Counted from the first letter of the stretch, positions 18,288-29,026 are shown. The stretch: DNA of 64,000 nucleotides from Tolypothrix campylonemoides VB511288 (GCA_000828075.3 JXCB02000002.1:1389400-1453399), one strand, 5' to 3'. The notes: generated from the letters alone by a model not told the origin. Numbers and translations are program-made.

Positions 18288-20534
18288 ATGAAAATTTTAT
18301 TAGTGGAAGATAATCCGGGTGATGTTCGGCTGTTGCAGGAGTTTTTATGGGATGTTACCTCTGTAAAGCTTCATCTGAAGCAGGCGCAGCAATTAGAAGA
18401 GGCGCTGCAGTTTTTGGAGCAAGAAAGGTTTGATGTCATTCTGCTAGACCTTTTACTTCCGGATAGCGAGGGACTAGAAACGTTTATCAAAATCCATCAT
18501 CAGGCTCCTACTATTCCCATTATCGTATTAACAGGTTTTGATGATGATACCTTGGCGACTAGGGCAATGCAAGAAGGCGCTCAAGATTATTTGGTCAAGG
18601 GACAGGTGAATGGTGACTTACTGGTGCGCTCAATGCGTTATGCTATTGAGCGTCAGCGAACCGAGGAAGCTTTGCGACAGAGTGAGGAGCGATTTCGGGT
18701 TGCTCTCAAGAACTCTCCTATCTTTGTTTTTAATCAAGATAAGGAGTTACGCTACACCTGGATATATAATCCAGGTTTTGGGGTGACGGCACAAGAGATA
18801 TTAGGCAAGCGAGACAGCGATTTTATTTGTGCTGAAGATGCAGAGCGTTTAACCAGTATTAAGCGTCGTGTACTTACCACGGGTATAGGAACGAGAGAGG
18901 AAGTTTCTATTACAACGGCTCTTGGGACGCGGTATTACGATTTAACTGTAGAGCCATTGCAGAATGAGTCGCAGGAAGTTGTAGGCATCACCTGCGCGAG
19001 CATCGATATTAGTGAGCGCAAACTTGCTGAAGAAAAAATCCGCCAACAAGCAGCTTTACTTGATATTACCACTGATGCGATTATTGTGCGAGATTTAGAA
19101 AATCGCATCTTATTCTGGAACAAAAGTGCAGAAAATTTGTACGGTTGGCAGGCTCAAGAGGTATTTGGCAAAAATGCCAACAAGCTTTTGTACAAGGAAG
19201 TACCACCAGAAGTGGAAGCAGCTCTTGCAACGGTTATTAGCAAAGGTCAGTGGCAAGGCGAGGTAAGTAAAGTTACTAAAAGTCGTAAGGAAATTCTCGT
19301 ACAAACCCGTTGGACATTAGTCTGTGATGAACGAGGAAAGCCCTTATCCATCCTCAGCGTTGATACAGATATCACCCAGAAAAAACTCTTGGAATCACAA
19401 TTGTTCCGCGCCCAACGCTTGGAAAGTATTGGTACCTTAGCTAGTGGTATTGCCCACGACCTGAACAACATCCTGACGCCAATTTTAGCAGTGGCTCAAT
19501 TGTTACCCCTGAAATTCCCTGACGTGTACGAGCAAGATAAGCACCTGCTGGAAATACTAGAAAACAGCGCCAAACGTGGAGCAGACTTAGTTAAGCAGGT
19601 TTTGTCATTTGCGCGAGGCGTGGAAGGGAAGCGCATGGCTTTACAACTCAAACACCTAATCCGCGAAGTGGTGAAGATTCTCAAAGAGACGTTCCCTAAA
19701 TCTGTTGAAGTTTATATTGACATAGCTTCAAATTTGTGGTTGGTTTCTGGAGATAGTACACAGCTTCATCAGGTGCTGATGAACCTTTGTGTCAACGCCC
19801 GCGATGCTATGCCCAATGGCGGAACTTTAAGTATTCGTGCCGAAAATCTGTTTATTGATGAAAACTATGCGCGGATGCACTTAGAAGCCAAAACCGGACC
19901 GTACACTGTAACGACTGTTTCGGATACTGGAGTTGGCATTCCTCGTGAAGTTTTAGACAGAATTTTCGAGCCATTTTTCACAACTAAAGAACAAGGTAAA
20001 GGCACAGGGTTAGGTCTTTCCACTGTTATTGGTATTGTCAAAAGTCATGGTGGTTTTGTCAATGTTTATAGTGAAGTAGGATCTGGCACGAGTTTTAAGA
20101 TTTACTTACCAGCAGTGCAAGAAATGGAAGCACAGCCAGCAGAGGAAGTGGAGATTCTGGGGGGACATGGAGAATTGATTCTGGTTGTGGATGATGAACC
20201 CTCAATTCAAGAAATTACCAAAGCTTCTTTAGAAACATACAATTACAAAATTCTTACTGCTCATGATGGCATTGAGGCGATCGCCGCCTACGCCCAACAT
20301 AAGCACGAAATTAGTGCTGTGTTGATTGATATGATGCTACCTGCTTTAGATGGTTTAACTGCGATGCGTACTTTGCAAAAAATCAACCCACAAGTCAAAA
20401 TTATTGCTTCTAGCGGGCTGATATCTAGCAGTAAACTGGCAGCAGTTATGGACAGTGGTGTCAAAACATTTTTGTCGAAGCCTTACACGCTCAAGGAATT
20501 ATTGCACACTTTACAGGTAGTTCTGAGTGAATAA
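18288..20534 (+). CDS. Hybrid histidine kinase (REC-PAS-PAS-HisKA-HATPase-REC)
   Basis: The 748 residues begin with a receiver (1-118; pocket VEDNPGD, Asp54 in [10 protein letters not shown]), then PAS (about 133-245), PAS (255-365), HisKA with His390 in [15 protein letters not shown], HATPase_c (485-610; [21 protein letters not shown]) and a C-terminal receiver (631-748; VVDDEP, Asp681 in [11 protein letters not shown], Lys in TFLSKPYT). The HDLNNIL H-box belongs to the NtrB-like HisKA class. It has no membrane segment. It sits 180 bases of tandem repeat after the Rcp1-like gene on the same strand and may form a phosphorelay with it, which is an inference. Confidence 0.9.
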   Translation: MKILLVEDNPGDVRLLQEFLWDVTSVKLHLKQAQQLEEALQFLEQERFDVILLDLLLPDSEGLETFIKIHHQAPTIPIIVLTGFDDDTLATRAMQEGAQDYLVKGQVNGDLLVRSMRYAIERQRTEEALRQSEERFRVALKNSPIFVFNQDKELRYTWIYNPGFGVTAQEILGKRDSDFICAEDAERLTSIKRRVLTTGIGTREEVSITTALGTRYYDLTVEPLQNESQEVVGITCASIDISERKLAEEKIRQQAALLDITTDAIIVRDLENRILFWNKSAENLYGWQAQEVFGKNANKLLYKEVPPEVEAALATVISKGQWQGEVSKVTKSRKEILVQTRWTLVCDERGKPLSILSVDTDITQKKLLESQLFRAQRLESIGTLASGIAHDLNNILTPILAVAQLLPLKFPDVYEQDKHLLEILENSAKRGADLVKQVLSFARGVEGKRMALQLKHLIREVVKILKETFPKSVEVYIDIASNLWLVSGDSTQLHQVLMNLCVNARDAMPNGGTLSIRAENLFIDENYARMHLEAKTGPYTVTTVSDTGVGIPREVLDRIFEPFFTTKEQGKGTGLGLSTVIGIVKSHGGFVNVYSEVGSGTSFKIYLPAVQEMEAQPAEEVEILGGHGELILVVDDEPSIQEITKASLETYNYKILTAHDGIEAIAAYAQHKHEISAVLIDMMLPALDGLTAMRTLQKINPQVKIIASSGLISSSKLAAVMDSGVKTFLSKPYTLKELLHTLQVVLSE

Positions 20535-20676
20535 AAAGTATGGTTGACGCCTTGTGTGAAGATATCAAAATTCAAAAGTGAACTCCCACGTTATAGCTAT
20601 TGAGCGTGGTGTGGGTTACAGGTTTAACAGTAGACGGAAAGCACAGAAGACTTGCTCTTTGCAAGCACTGTTTTCC

Positions 20677-21393
20677 CTAGTCGAAAGGCGTCTGGAATCC
20701 AGCAAATTCCTTCAAGTAGGCGAGAATAGAAGTGCCATTTTCATCTTGAGAAACCTGATTATTAAGCAGCAGGTTGACAACCCCTCCTTCGCCACGCAAA
20801 TGAGCAGCTGCAAGAATTCCGGATGTGGTGATGACTACTCCTCCTCGTTGTTGTCCGATAAATTCTTTTATGGAACGTCCATTAAGTTGATTTTTGATCA
20901 GGTTCCACTTGTATTCAAAAGCCTCTTTAATAGCTATGTCTTGCACATTGTTCTTATTATTAAGGAAATCTTGCTTACTATTAATTCCATTTTTTCCTGT
21001 CCATCTCCCCTGCCAATTGTTCTTAGCGACACCATTTCCTCCACCGATATAGGGATTAGGGGTGTCATAATAGCCAAGGTCTTTCAGTAAGGCTTCTCCG
21101 AATTGGTACTTGCCTATAAAACCCAACTGGTTCTCAATGTTAGTAGGTGGATTTTGTTGTCCTGTTTCCCTTCTTGCAAGTGCTGTCAAAAAGTCTTCGT
21201 AACTTCCCCTAACCCCATTCTGCTTTGTTTGTGCGACATAATCGCTTTTGTTGAAGACACTGTTAGCGTAGCTAGATACGTTGGTGAAAAATGATGTAGT
21301 TAAAAGTGAACACGTTACTAGTCCTACAGCAGAAAGTTTCTTGATTTTAGGACTTACGCATTGAGAAAATTTTGATTGTGTGGGATTTGCCAT
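20677..21393 (-). CDS. Exported lysozyme/transglycosylase-like protein
   Basis: A 238-residue protein with an N-terminal signal segment (basic start, hydrophobic about 19-35, then TNVSSYANS). The mature part has DFLTALARRETGQ, where the Glu sits as in lysozyme-like muramidases, then NQLGFIGKYQFGEALLKDLGYY and a late SGILAAAHLRGEGGV. This E...G-K-YQ-G arrangement matches lytic transglycosylase/lysozyme folds, so a role in cutting cell-wall glycan is likely. I cannot name the family. It is convergent with the hybrid kinase gene. Confidence 0.65.
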   Translation of the reverse strand: MANPTQSKFSQCVSPKIKKLSAVGLVTCSLLTTSFFTNVSSYANSVFNKSDYVAQTKQNGVRGSYEDFLTALARRETGQQNPPTNIENQLGFIGKYQFGEALLKDLGYYDTPNPYIGGGNGVAKNNWQGRWTGKNGINSKQDFLNNKNNVQDIAIKEAFEYKWNLIKNQLNGRSIKEFIGQQRGGVVITTSGILAAAHLRGEGGVVNLLLNNQVSQDENGTSILAYLKEFAGFQTPFD

Positions 21394-21572
21394 AGTAGAC
21401 AGAAATCACGTCAACTTAATAGAGTTTTGAACTAGCGAGGATATAAACCCTCCTTCTACTTCTTATATAGGTATAAGTGAAATCAACTTATGCACGCTCC
21501 GGAAGATGGAACGTGGATTGTAGATAGCTGAAAAATTTTGCTGCCCTCACGAGTGAACTTTAATTATCAGAC

Positions 21573-22088
21573 CTACTTATCATCTGATTGCCATTCTGTG
21601 CGTGATATGGCGTAATACATGACATCATAACCGTAGTAGCGAGCATTCTTTTGATACTTCATTCCGACTTTTTGAATCACACGTATTGAAGCAATGTTTT
21701 GTGGTATGGCAATAGCGACAATTTTATCTAGCTTGACTTCCAAAAACCCATACTTCAAACTGGCACGCGATGCTTCTGTCGCAATTCCCATGTTCCAATA
21801 AGACTTGTCAAACACATAGCCAAGTTCAACTTCCGGGGTATTTTGCAAGAAACCAAGCCCGCAACGACCAATCATTTTACCACTGTCTTTGTGAATGACT
21901 GCCCACATTCCAAAGTTCTGTTCTTGCCACTGTTTGATATGTTTGAACAAGCTTGTTTGCGTTTGTTCTTTTGTTCTTGGCGATAGATATCTCATGACTT
22001 CTGGATCGCTGTAGAGGCGAAACAAGTCATCAAAATCGTTCGGGGTAAAGTGTCTTAACCGTAGCCGTGCGGTTTCAATTTCAGGCAT
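21573..22088 (-). CDS. GNAT acetyltransferase, RimJ/RimL type (downstream paralog)
   Basis: The 171 residues have the N-terminal ETARLRLRHFTPNDFDDLFRLY strand-helix of RimJ/RimL enzymes, a central MIGRCGLGFLQNTPEVELGYVF, and the acetyl-CoA loop region KSYWNMGIATEASRASLKYGF. The substrate could be a protein N-terminus or a small molecule. It overlaps the upstream paralog by 8 bases. The two share long blocks, so this is a tandem duplication. Confidence 0.85.
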   Translation of the reverse strand: MPEIETARLRLRHFTPNDFDDLFRLYSDPEVMRYLSPRTKEQTQTSLFKHIKQWQEQNFGMWAVIHKDSGKMIGRCGLGFLQNTPEVELGYVFDKSYWNMGIATEASRASLKYGFLEVKLDKIVAIAIPQNIASIRVIQKVGMKYQKNARYYGYDVMYYAISRTEWQSDDK

Positions 22089-22635
22089 TTTCTAAAATGT
22101 AAGGGGAATTATCGGGTTGCCAGGCTTTTCGCGTAAGGGCATAGTACACCACATCTAAGTTGTAGAAGTAGGCATCTTTTTCATACTTCAACCCTGCTTT
22201 CTCCATCACACGCCGCGAAGCCAAATGTTCTGGTGCGGTGATGGCAACAATTTTATCTAGCTTGACTTCCTCAAAACCATATCTCAGGCTTGCTTTTGTC
22301 GCTTCCGTAGCAATGCCTTGATTCCAGTAACCTTGATCCAACCGATAGAGGACTTCAACTTCTGGGCTGTTTGGTAAAAAATTTAATCCGCAATGACCGA
22401 GCAATTTACTAGTTGCCTTGTCAACAACAGCCCAAACCCCAAAGCCGTGCTGCTTCCAATGCTGGATAAAAAACTCTAAAATTTCCTGAGTAACTTGTTT
22501 GACCTTTTCTTTTGGAATTGGTCCTCTAGGTGAGTATTTCATCACTTCTGGATTGCTGAGAATCACACCGAGTTCTTCCAAATCGTCTTGGGTGTAAGGT
22601 TTAAGCCACAACCGTGCGGTTTCAATCTGTGGCAT
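22081..22635 (-). CDS. GNAT acetyltransferase, RimJ/RimL type (upstream paralog)
   Basis: A 184-residue sister of the gene at 21573. Motifs: ETARLWLKPYTQDDLEELGV, LLGHCGLNFLPNSPEVEVLY, and QGYWNQGIATEATKASLRYG. The C-terminal EVKLDKIVAITAPEHLASRR block closely parallels the partner's EVKLDKIVAIAIPQNIASIR. Divergent from the ABC transporter gene with 79 bases between starts. Confidence 0.85.
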   Translation of the reverse strand: MPQIETARLWLKPYTQDDLEELGVILSNPEVMKYSPRGPIPKEKVKQVTQEILEFFIQHWKQHGFGVWAVVDKATSKLLGHCGLNFLPNSPEVEVLYRLDQGYWNQGIATEATKASLRYGFEEVKLDKIVAITAPEHLASRRVMEKAGLKYEKDAYFYNLDVVYYALTRKAWQPDNSPYILENA

Positions 22636-22714
22636 GGTGTCAAGGTAGGAATGGAAACACTACATTAGGAAGATGTGCTTTTTGTGTTGTAAAAATTAAT
22701 ATAATGCTCTTATT

Positions 22715-24595
22715 ATGAGCACCTCCAAACCCCAAAAAAAAATTCATACAGGTTACCGTCGGCGTGAGAATGACTGGCGGTTATTTTTGCGTCTCCTACC
22801 TTATGCCCGTCGTCATAAGCGATCGCTCTTCGTTAGTATGTTCCTGCTGATCCCAATAGCGGTTGCTAACGCTGTGGAACCGCAGCTGATTGGACAGGTT
22901 GTCTCTCTGATTCGCAATGAACCAAGTACTTATAACTTTCTCAAGAATCGCCCGTTGTTACAAGGGCTAAATATCATTCAAGCGTTGTTGCTGATCACGC
23001 TCAGTGTACGGCTGATATTTACGGGTTTTCAGGGTTATTTGGTACAAAAGCTAGGTCAGCAAATCACTGCGGAAATTCGCCAAGACTTGTTTCATCATGT
23101 CACATCTTTGGCGGTGCGCTTTTTTGACAAAACAGCCGTAGGTAAATTAATCACCAGACTCACCAGTGATGTGGAAGTGTTGGGAGATGTCTTTTCTACT
23201 GGAGCGATCGGCATTGTCTCAGATTTGTTTTCTATGCTGGTGGTTCTTGGTTTTATGTTTTCTATGCAGTGGCAACTTGCTTTTTTGCTACTGATAGTTT
23301 TCTTGCCAGTTGCCTGTATTATAATATACTTGCAAAAACAATATCGCCAAGCCAATTATAAGGTCAGGGAAGAACTTTCTCTACTCAATTCTCAGCTACA
23401 AGAAAATATTATTGGCATAAATGTTGTGCAATTGTTCCGGCGGGAAAAATTCAATGCAGAGTTGTTTCGCAGGAACAATCAACGTTACGTCCACGAGGTA
23501 GATAATACTATCTTTTATGATTCAGCGGTTTCAGCAACCCTGGAATGGATTGCCTTGATTGCTGTTGCAGGTGTTTTGTGGGTGGGCGGTTATTTACTAC
23601 TGGGAAAAAACTTGACTTTCGGCACTTTATCTGCATTTATATTCTATGCCCAGCGCTTATTCGACCCTTTACGACAGTTTGCGGAAAAATTCACTGTGAT
23701 TCAATCTGGTTTCACTGCTATAGAACGCGTAAGTGAAATTTTAGATGAACCGATAGAAATACGCGATCGCAGTAATCCCAGATTCTCAATTTTGGATTCT
23801 CGCTTGGGTTATATAGACGGAACGACTGATAATCCTGAGTTCCCAACCCAAAATTCACAAGCTGAACTCGGAGAAATCCGCTTTGAACACGTCTGGTTCG
23901 CTTACAAAGACGATGATTATGTGATCAAGGATTTGGACTTTATCATTCATCCTGGTGAGAAAGTCGCATTAGTAGGTCCTACAGGTGCAGGTAAAAGTTC
24001 CATCATCCGTCTTTTGTGTCGCCTTTACGAACCAAATCAAGGACGTATTTTGGTGGATGGGATAGATATCCGGGAAATACCCCAAGCAGAACTGCGGCGT
24101 TATATGGCTGTGATTTTGCAAGAAGGTTTTTTGTTTGCTGGTGATGTCAAAAGCAACATTACGTTAGGGGACAGCTACAGTTTTGAGGAAATCCAACAAG
24201 CAGCAGCGAAAACCAACATCACTCAGTTTATTGAACAACTCCCCCAAGGTTATGATACTCAACTCAGAGAACGGGGTACAAACCTTTCGAGTGGTCAAAA
24301 GCAACTTTTAGCATTTGCGCGTGCTGCAATTCGCAACCCAGAAATTTTGATTCTGGATGAGGCAACTGCTAGTCTGGATGTTGGGACAGAAGCTTTAATT
24401 CAGGAAGCTTTAAACAAACTTTTAGTAGGACGTACCGCCATCATTATTGCCCACCGCCTGTCTACGATTCGCAATGTGGATCGGATTTTTGTACTCAAGC
24501 GCGGAGAGTTAATAGAACAGGGAAGTCATGAAGAATTGCTGCAAACAGGAGGAATGTACGCCACTTTGCACAATTTGCAAATGTTAGGAACTTGA
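22715..24595 (+). CDS. ABC exporter, fused permease and ATPase (MsbA/MDR type)
   Basis: A 626-residue half-transporter that should work as a dimer. The membrane domain (about 30-335) has six predicted segments; the nucleotide-binding domain starts near 386. Walker A is GPTGAGKSS (421-429), the signature is LSSGQKQLL, Walker B is ILILDEATAS, and the H-loop is AHRLST. The linker at about 352-384 (DRSNPRFSILDSRLG, then TDNPEFPTQNSQ) is longer than usual and looks repeat-derived. The cargo is unknown; lipid, peptide or drug export is typical of the family. Confidence 0.9.
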   Translation: MSTSKPQKKIHTGYRRRENDWRLFLRLLPYARRHKRSLFVSMFLLIPIAVANAVEPQLIGQVVSLIRNEPSTYNFLKNRPLLQGLNIIQALLLITLSVRLIFTGFQGYLVQKLGQQITAEIRQDLFHHVTSLAVRFFDKTAVGKLITRLTSDVEVLGDVFSTGAIGIVSDLFSMLVVLGFMFSMQWQLAFLLLIVFLPVACIIIYLQKQYRQANYKVREELSLLNSQLQENIIGINVVQLFRREKFNAELFRRNNQRYVHEVDNTIFYDSAVSATLEWIALIAVAGVLWVGGYLLLGKNLTFGTLSAFIFYAQRLFDPLRQFAEKFTVIQSGFTAIERVSEILDEPIEIRDRSNPRFSILDSRLGYIDGTTDNPEFPTQNSQAELGEIRFEHVWFAYKDDDYVIKDLDFIIHPGEKVALVGPTGAGKSSIIRLLCRLYEPNQGRILVDGIDIREIPQAELRRYMAVILQEGFLFAGDVKSNITLGDSYSFEEIQQAAAKTNITQFIEQLPQGYDTQLRERGTNLSSGQKQLLAFARAAIRNPEILILDEATASLDVGTEALIQEALNKLLVGRTAIIIAHRLSTIRNVDRIFVLKRGELIEQGSHEELLQTGGMYATLHNLQMLGT

Positions 24596-24786
24596 AGAAT
24601 TTTAGATGCACAAAACATTAAACGCAGATAATTATTTCAAAATTATCAACGTACATCTGCCTTTATTTGCGGTTGCATTTTTAGATATTTATTTTGTTTC
24701 AATCCTCCATCTCCTAATAACAATTAGCAATATTTCTCCAAGATTCTTGTGGGGTGGGCATCTTGCCCGCCCTTACCTATTTTTAT

Positions 24787-25773
24787 CTATAAGCTCGCAC
24801 ATTTACTATAGGTTGCCAGCTTATTAGAAACAAGACAGAAACTATCCACAGCATACTTAGGACAAGCTGATGCTTGCGTAGCATTGCAAGAAGCCCGAAG
24901 TTTTACACTTCGAGTTTCATCTTTTACCAGCTTCGCTTGATAACAGTATAAACCATCTGGTTTTTCAACATTTAACTCAGCAAGAATCATATTTTTGTCT
25001 AAGTTTTGCTGAATGATTTCCCCTGCTACTTTGTAGTTAAACCAATTCCATCCGTGGCGAAGGATAAGTTCTCTTTCTAAAACTTGAATTGGGTTTGGCA
25101 AAATTCCCCAACCTCTATAAACTTTCTTCAATAATGTGATGTCACCAGTACGAGTCAAAATCGATTTAAATGATTCTTGATCCAAAGCTCCATAATATCT
25201 TCCCTCTGGGAAATCTATAGCTGTTGGAGCAAACCGATGTCCACCAAAATGACTAGATTTCCAAATACGAACATTGTCTAATTCCAAACTAGAAACGATA
25301 GATGTAGCGTTAAAATAAAACGGATTGCCATACCGAGCACAGCATCTATCATGACTACCATGAGTACATATGAGAATATCTCTCGTTACACTTGTTTGGG
25401 CATCATAATCAGAAAATCCGCCCCGTAACCATTTTCTGACAACACCTGCTACTTGCTCAATATTTGCCAACTGGAATTCTTGCTTACGATACCCATTGCT
25501 CAAACCCTCTTTTCTTTGATAAATCAACAGGGTTGTGCTCTCTACTTTATGCGATAAATTGTTGGCGATCAACAGAAACTTGATAGGTAACTTATTTCGT
25601 TTCACCTCCTTGATCAAAATCTGCAAATTTTCCGGAACCCACCTAGAGTTAAAAGCTTCCGATGTCCAAGGTGGAGGACATTCCACTAATATATAAGTTT
25701 GCTCATTAGTGGCAGTACCAATAATATCTTCTCCTGCTTGTCGCGAATAGTCGGAACAAAAGAAAGTATTCAT
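24787..25773 (-). CDS. Sucrase/ferredoxin-like (Suc_Fer) thioredoxin-fold protein
   Basis: A 328-residue protein whose centre reads DILICTHGSHDRCCARYGNP, with clustered cysteines, followed by WKSSHFGGHRFAPTAIDFPE and GRYYGALD. This pattern is that of the sucrase ferredoxin-like family, a thioredoxin-like [2Fe-2S] fold. The early ECPPPWTSEAF segment is also typical. The function is not established. The tail is cysteine-rich (SCNATQASACPK, then SFCLVSNK). It is convergent with the ABC transporter gene. Confidence 0.85.
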   Translation of the reverse strand: MNTFFCSDYSRQAGEDIIGTATNEQTYILVECPPPWTSEAFNSRWVPENLQILIKEVKRNKLPIKFLLIANNLSHKVESTTLLIYQRKEGLSNGYRKQEFQLANIEQVAGVVRKWLRGGFSDYDAQTSVTRDILICTHGSHDRCCARYGNPFYFNATSIVSSLELDNVRIWKSSHFGGHRFAPTAIDFPEGRYYGALDQESFKSILTRTGDITLLKKVYRGWGILPNPIQVLERELILRHGWNWFNYKVAGEIIQQNLDKNMILAELNVEKPDGLYCYQAKLVKDETRSVKLRASCNATQASACPKYAVDSFCLVSNKLATYSKCASL

Positions 25774-27146
25774 CTCACTCTACTGTACTTAATTAATGTG
25801 TTTTACGAACAAAGGATATTACAAACAGAGATGGTGTTATTAACTACCAATTTCCCGAACCACACCTTGGACTGTCAAGCATAACAACAGAAGATATTTA
25901 TCTTCCAGTCAAAAGACGGTAGCCCATTGCTTACAGGGGTTTTCGTAGAAACTTTTATGTTCAAAAAGCTGACAAGTCTTTTAATATGTACTTTCTTGTC
26001 TGCGGTGATAATTTGAGATACCCAGCAATAGAGTCTCTTTATACTCTTCTTTTTCTGGGTTTTCCACTGCTGCAAGAAGTGAGTGTTTGTGCTTTTATTT
26101 AGTAATTTTTTATTCAAACTAAAGCACAGATTCAAATACTTGAGTTGATGGAAGTTCAAAGTAGATGAAATATCTTTGCCAGAAAAAGAGCTAGCAATTT
26201 TATTTTGCCCTTCACTAGATAGAAAAACTGCTTCTTGTGTACAATTTTTTTTAAAAAGTTCTTGCAGTCTAAATGATTTTCTCAAATTTCTTCGCTTTTT
26301 CATATTGAAAAATTTTCTCAATTACAAGGCAAAAAAAATAAAAGGCAAACTAACTACTAGAAATTATTACCATCAAGCCACAGTACAGAATTTCATATTC
26401 TGCACCTTTTCTTGTATCCTTAATACTAAAGATTAGCAACTATTGATTGCTAATTTCTATTTTTTTCAGAATTAACATTTCAATTATAAGAGGTACTTTT
26501 ACTTAGTGGTCACAGGGCAATTTTCTCCATAGTAATGTGAATATGACTGGTACGGTACTCCTTTCCGGCAGATTTTGCTCATTCCTATGATATATTCTGA
26601 CTCAGACTATCTTAAGCATTTTTTCACCTTCTTTAAGCTCGTGAAAATCGTACCAGGGCTTGAGTAGGGCGTCTGCTATGACTCTAACTGAAGTCAATAA
26701 CAAAAGCAAGTACTTGCTAATTTTTCTAATCATCACTACCGCTCTAAACTGGGAGATACGAGTAAATACAGGATTTACTAGCATCAAATAGCTGACAATC
26801 CCTACTGGAAGAAGGTTCTGCCTTCCGGATAGAATACATAATTATTTTACTTTAGTAGAAAAATATTGCAAAGACTTTAAGGAAGTCACCTTCTCTCATC
26901 CTTGGAGAAGATCTCAGAATTTTTCAACTAGAAACTTAGAATGGTTCTCAGGATAAATTGGGGTAATTCACAAAGAAAAAACTTGTTATCTTTATGAATA
27001 AATTTTAGGGTTGCAGCTTGTATCCATCTAAGATTGCAGCATTTTCATGCTTAATTATGACTCCTAGTTTCTTTGTTTGTGATAACTTTTATATTCGTAG
27101 AATCAAGTTAGTATGGTGAATAATATAAAATCTACACTTGGTTGTT
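25774..27146. other. 1.4-kb AT-rich region with no convincing gene
   Basis: The longest frame (25875-26321, minus strand) is rich in Lys, Asn and Phe with no recognisable motif and no clear ribosome binding site. A 61-codon minus frame at 26602-26787 is likewise unsupported. The region could be a decayed gene or a long regulatory spacer. The last 100 bases hold the promoter of the Mut7-C gene. Confidence 0.5.
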
Positions 27147-27890
27147 ATGGCTTCTGCTTATTTCCGCTTTTATGCAGAGTTGAATGATTTCTTACCATTG
27201 CATAAAAAGCAGATGAAAATAGCTCATGATTTTTCTGAGAGAGCCTCAATTAAGGACATGATTGAATCTTTAGGTGTCCCTCATCCAGAAGTTTATTGTA
27301 TTGAAGTTAACGGAAGATTTGTAGATTTTTCTTACATTGTCCAAGATGGGGATATTATCGATGTCTATCCAATTTCTGCTACAGATAGAGTTACATCCAC
27401 CATCTCTATTAGACCTGAACCTTTAAGTATCATCCGCTTCGTTTTAGATATTCATTTGGGCAAGCTAGCAACATCTTTACGGCTGTTAGGCTTTGATACG
27501 TTATACCGCAATGATTATGAAGATGAAGAATTAGCTGACATCTCCAGTACGCAAAACCGAATTCTGTTAACTCGCGATCGCGCTTTATTAATGCGAAGTA
27601 TTGTGACCTATGGCTACTATGTGAGAAATACTGACCCACAGAAACAAATTGTTGAAGTTATGCAACGCTTCGACCTGTATAAATTAGTGTCACCCTTTCA
27701 ACGGTGTTTACGCTGCAATGGATTATTAGAACCTGTAGCAAAAGAATCAATTGTTGACCAATTGCCAGAAAGTGTCAAATTGTACACGAATGAATTTCAT
27801 CGCTGTCAAAACTGCAACCAAATTTACTGGAAAGGGTCGCATTATGAAAGATTGCAACAGTTTGTTGACTTGGTAGTGGGTAATAAGTAA
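27147..27890 (+). CDS. Ubiquitin-fold plus Mut7-C RNase-like domain protein
   Basis: The N-terminal 80 or so residues are a beta-grasp domain (AYFRFYAELNDFLP, VDFSYIVQDGDIIDVYP) of the Ub-Mut7C type. The C-terminal part is a Mut7-C PIN-like fold (HLGKLATSLRLLGFDTLYRN, ILLTRDRALLMRS) ending with a zinc ribbon of two CxxC pairs (RCLRCNG and HRCQNCNQIYWKGSHYERL). The family is predicted to be an RNase but little is proven. The frame opens at TTG 27138; I prefer ATG 27147. Confidence 0.85.
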   Translation: MASAYFRFYAELNDFLPLHKKQMKIAHDFSERASIKDMIESLGVPHPEVYCIEVNGRFVDFSYIVQDGDIIDVYPISATDRVTSTISIRPEPLSIIRFVLDIHLGKLATSLRLLGFDTLYRNDYEDEELADISSTQNRILLTRDRALLMRSIVTYGYYVRNTDPQKQIVEVMQRFDLYKLVSPFQRCLRCNGLLEPVAKESIVDQLPESVKLYTNEFHRCQNCNQIYWKGSHYERLQQFVDLVVGNK

Positions 27891-27916
27891 TAGGTTTAAA
27901 GTAGGTTTATCGACTC

Positions 27917-29026
27917 CTACGTCAACACCAAATTATCCCGATGAACCACGGTTTCCGCGCCAACATAACCTAAAATAGCGGCAATTTCACCGGAACGGCG
28001 TCCGCGAATCTTTTGCAGTTCGGTGCTGCTGTAGTTCACCAATCCTCTGGCAATTTCATGACCGTTTTTGTCGCACAATTGCACCGCATCTTGAATGTCA
28101 AATTCCCCTTGCACTGCGGTAATACCAGCAGCTAACAACGATTTGTTAGCACCAGAAATTGCTAGCACTGCTCCCTCATCTAAATAGAGTTTCCCCGCAG
28201 GAACCAAACCATAAGCTATCCAGCGTTTACGGGCAGAAGTTGGCTCAGGATGCGGTTCAAAGTGAGTCCCAATGGATTCGCCTTGTAAAATTTTTTCTAT
28301 ATTGTGGGGGTATCGTCCTTGGGTAATGACGGTGCGAACACCAGCAGCGATCGCAATTCTTGCTGCAGAAATTTTGGTGAACATACCACCAGTACCCCAT
28401 TGGGAACCTTGGCTGGTTGTTTGTACTTGTAGCTGTGCTAATTCTTTGATGTTACTTACTAAAGCAATCGGTTGGGCATCGGGTACAGAACGGGGATCGG
28501 CTGAGTAAAGCCGATCTACATCGGTGAGCAAAAATAACCAGTCTGCTTCCACCAGGCTAGCAACTAAGGCAGAAAGGGTATCATTATCACCAAATTTCAG
28601 TTCCTCCACTGCGACTGTGTCATTCTCATTCACCACCGGAATGATCCCCAGTTGCAGTAATTCCCTGAATGTGTTGTAAACGTTAAGGTAACGACTGCGC
28701 TGTACCAAGTCGGTGCGAGTAAGCAAAACTTGAGCAATTGGCTGTTGCAGAGTCGTAAATAAATCGTCGTATATCCGCATTAACCTACCTTGTCCTACTG
28801 CTGCGACTGCTTGTTTCAAAGCGATCGCTTTGGGGCGTTCTGTTAAACCCAGCCGCGCACAACCCACTCCTACAGCGCCAGAGGACACCAAAATGACCCT
28901 ATGATTTTGCCGTCGTAGGTGTGAAAGGGTTTCTGCTAAAGTGGCGATCACAGAAAGTGCCAGTTGTCCGGTTTCTGGTTGAGTCAGGCTGGAAGTGCCA
29001 ATTTTGACGACAATTGTTTTAGTCAT
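27917..29026 (-). CDS. proB: Glutamate 5-kinase
   Basis: ProB phosphorylates glutamate in the first step of proline synthesis. The 369 residues contain an amino-acid kinase domain ([11 protein letters not shown] at the start, [54 protein letters not shown]) and a C-terminal PUA domain (about 275-355; [23 protein letters not shown]). Length and architecture are normal. It is the last gene of the minus-strand run that begins near 34.1 kb, although the repeat-filled gap to yqeG suggests it may have its own promoter. Confidence 0.95.
   Translation of the reverse strand: MTKTIVVKIGTSSLTQPETGQLALSVIATLAETLSHLRRQNHRVILVSSGAVGVGCARLGLTERPKAIALKQAVAAVGQGRLMRIYDDLFTTLQQPIAQVLLTRTDLVQRSRYLNVYNTFRELLQLGIIPVVNENDTVAVEELKFGDNDTLSALVASLVEADWLFLLTDVDRLYSADPRSVPDAQPIALVSNIKELAQLQVQTTSQGSQWGTGGMFTKISAARIAIAAGVRTVITQGRYPHNIEKILQGESIGTHFEPHPEPTSARKRWIAYGLVPAGKLYLDEGAVLAISGANKSLLAAGITAVQGEFDIQDAVQLCDKNGHEIARGLVNYSSTELQKIRGRRSGEIAAILGYVGAETVVHRDNLVLT

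Noticed and set aside
24606..24827. 73-codon plus-strand ORF after the ABC exporter
   Set aside because: Contains a GTGGGCATCTTGCCCGCC-type dispersed repeat and overlaps the sucrase/ferredoxin-like gene.
25875..26321. 148-codon minus-strand ORF
   Set aside because: Lys/Asn/Phe-rich AT-driven composition, no motif and no ribosome binding site; left as non-coding, though a decayed gene is possible.
26602..26787. 61-codon minus-strand ORF
   Set aside because: No motif, no supporting start signal; likely chance.
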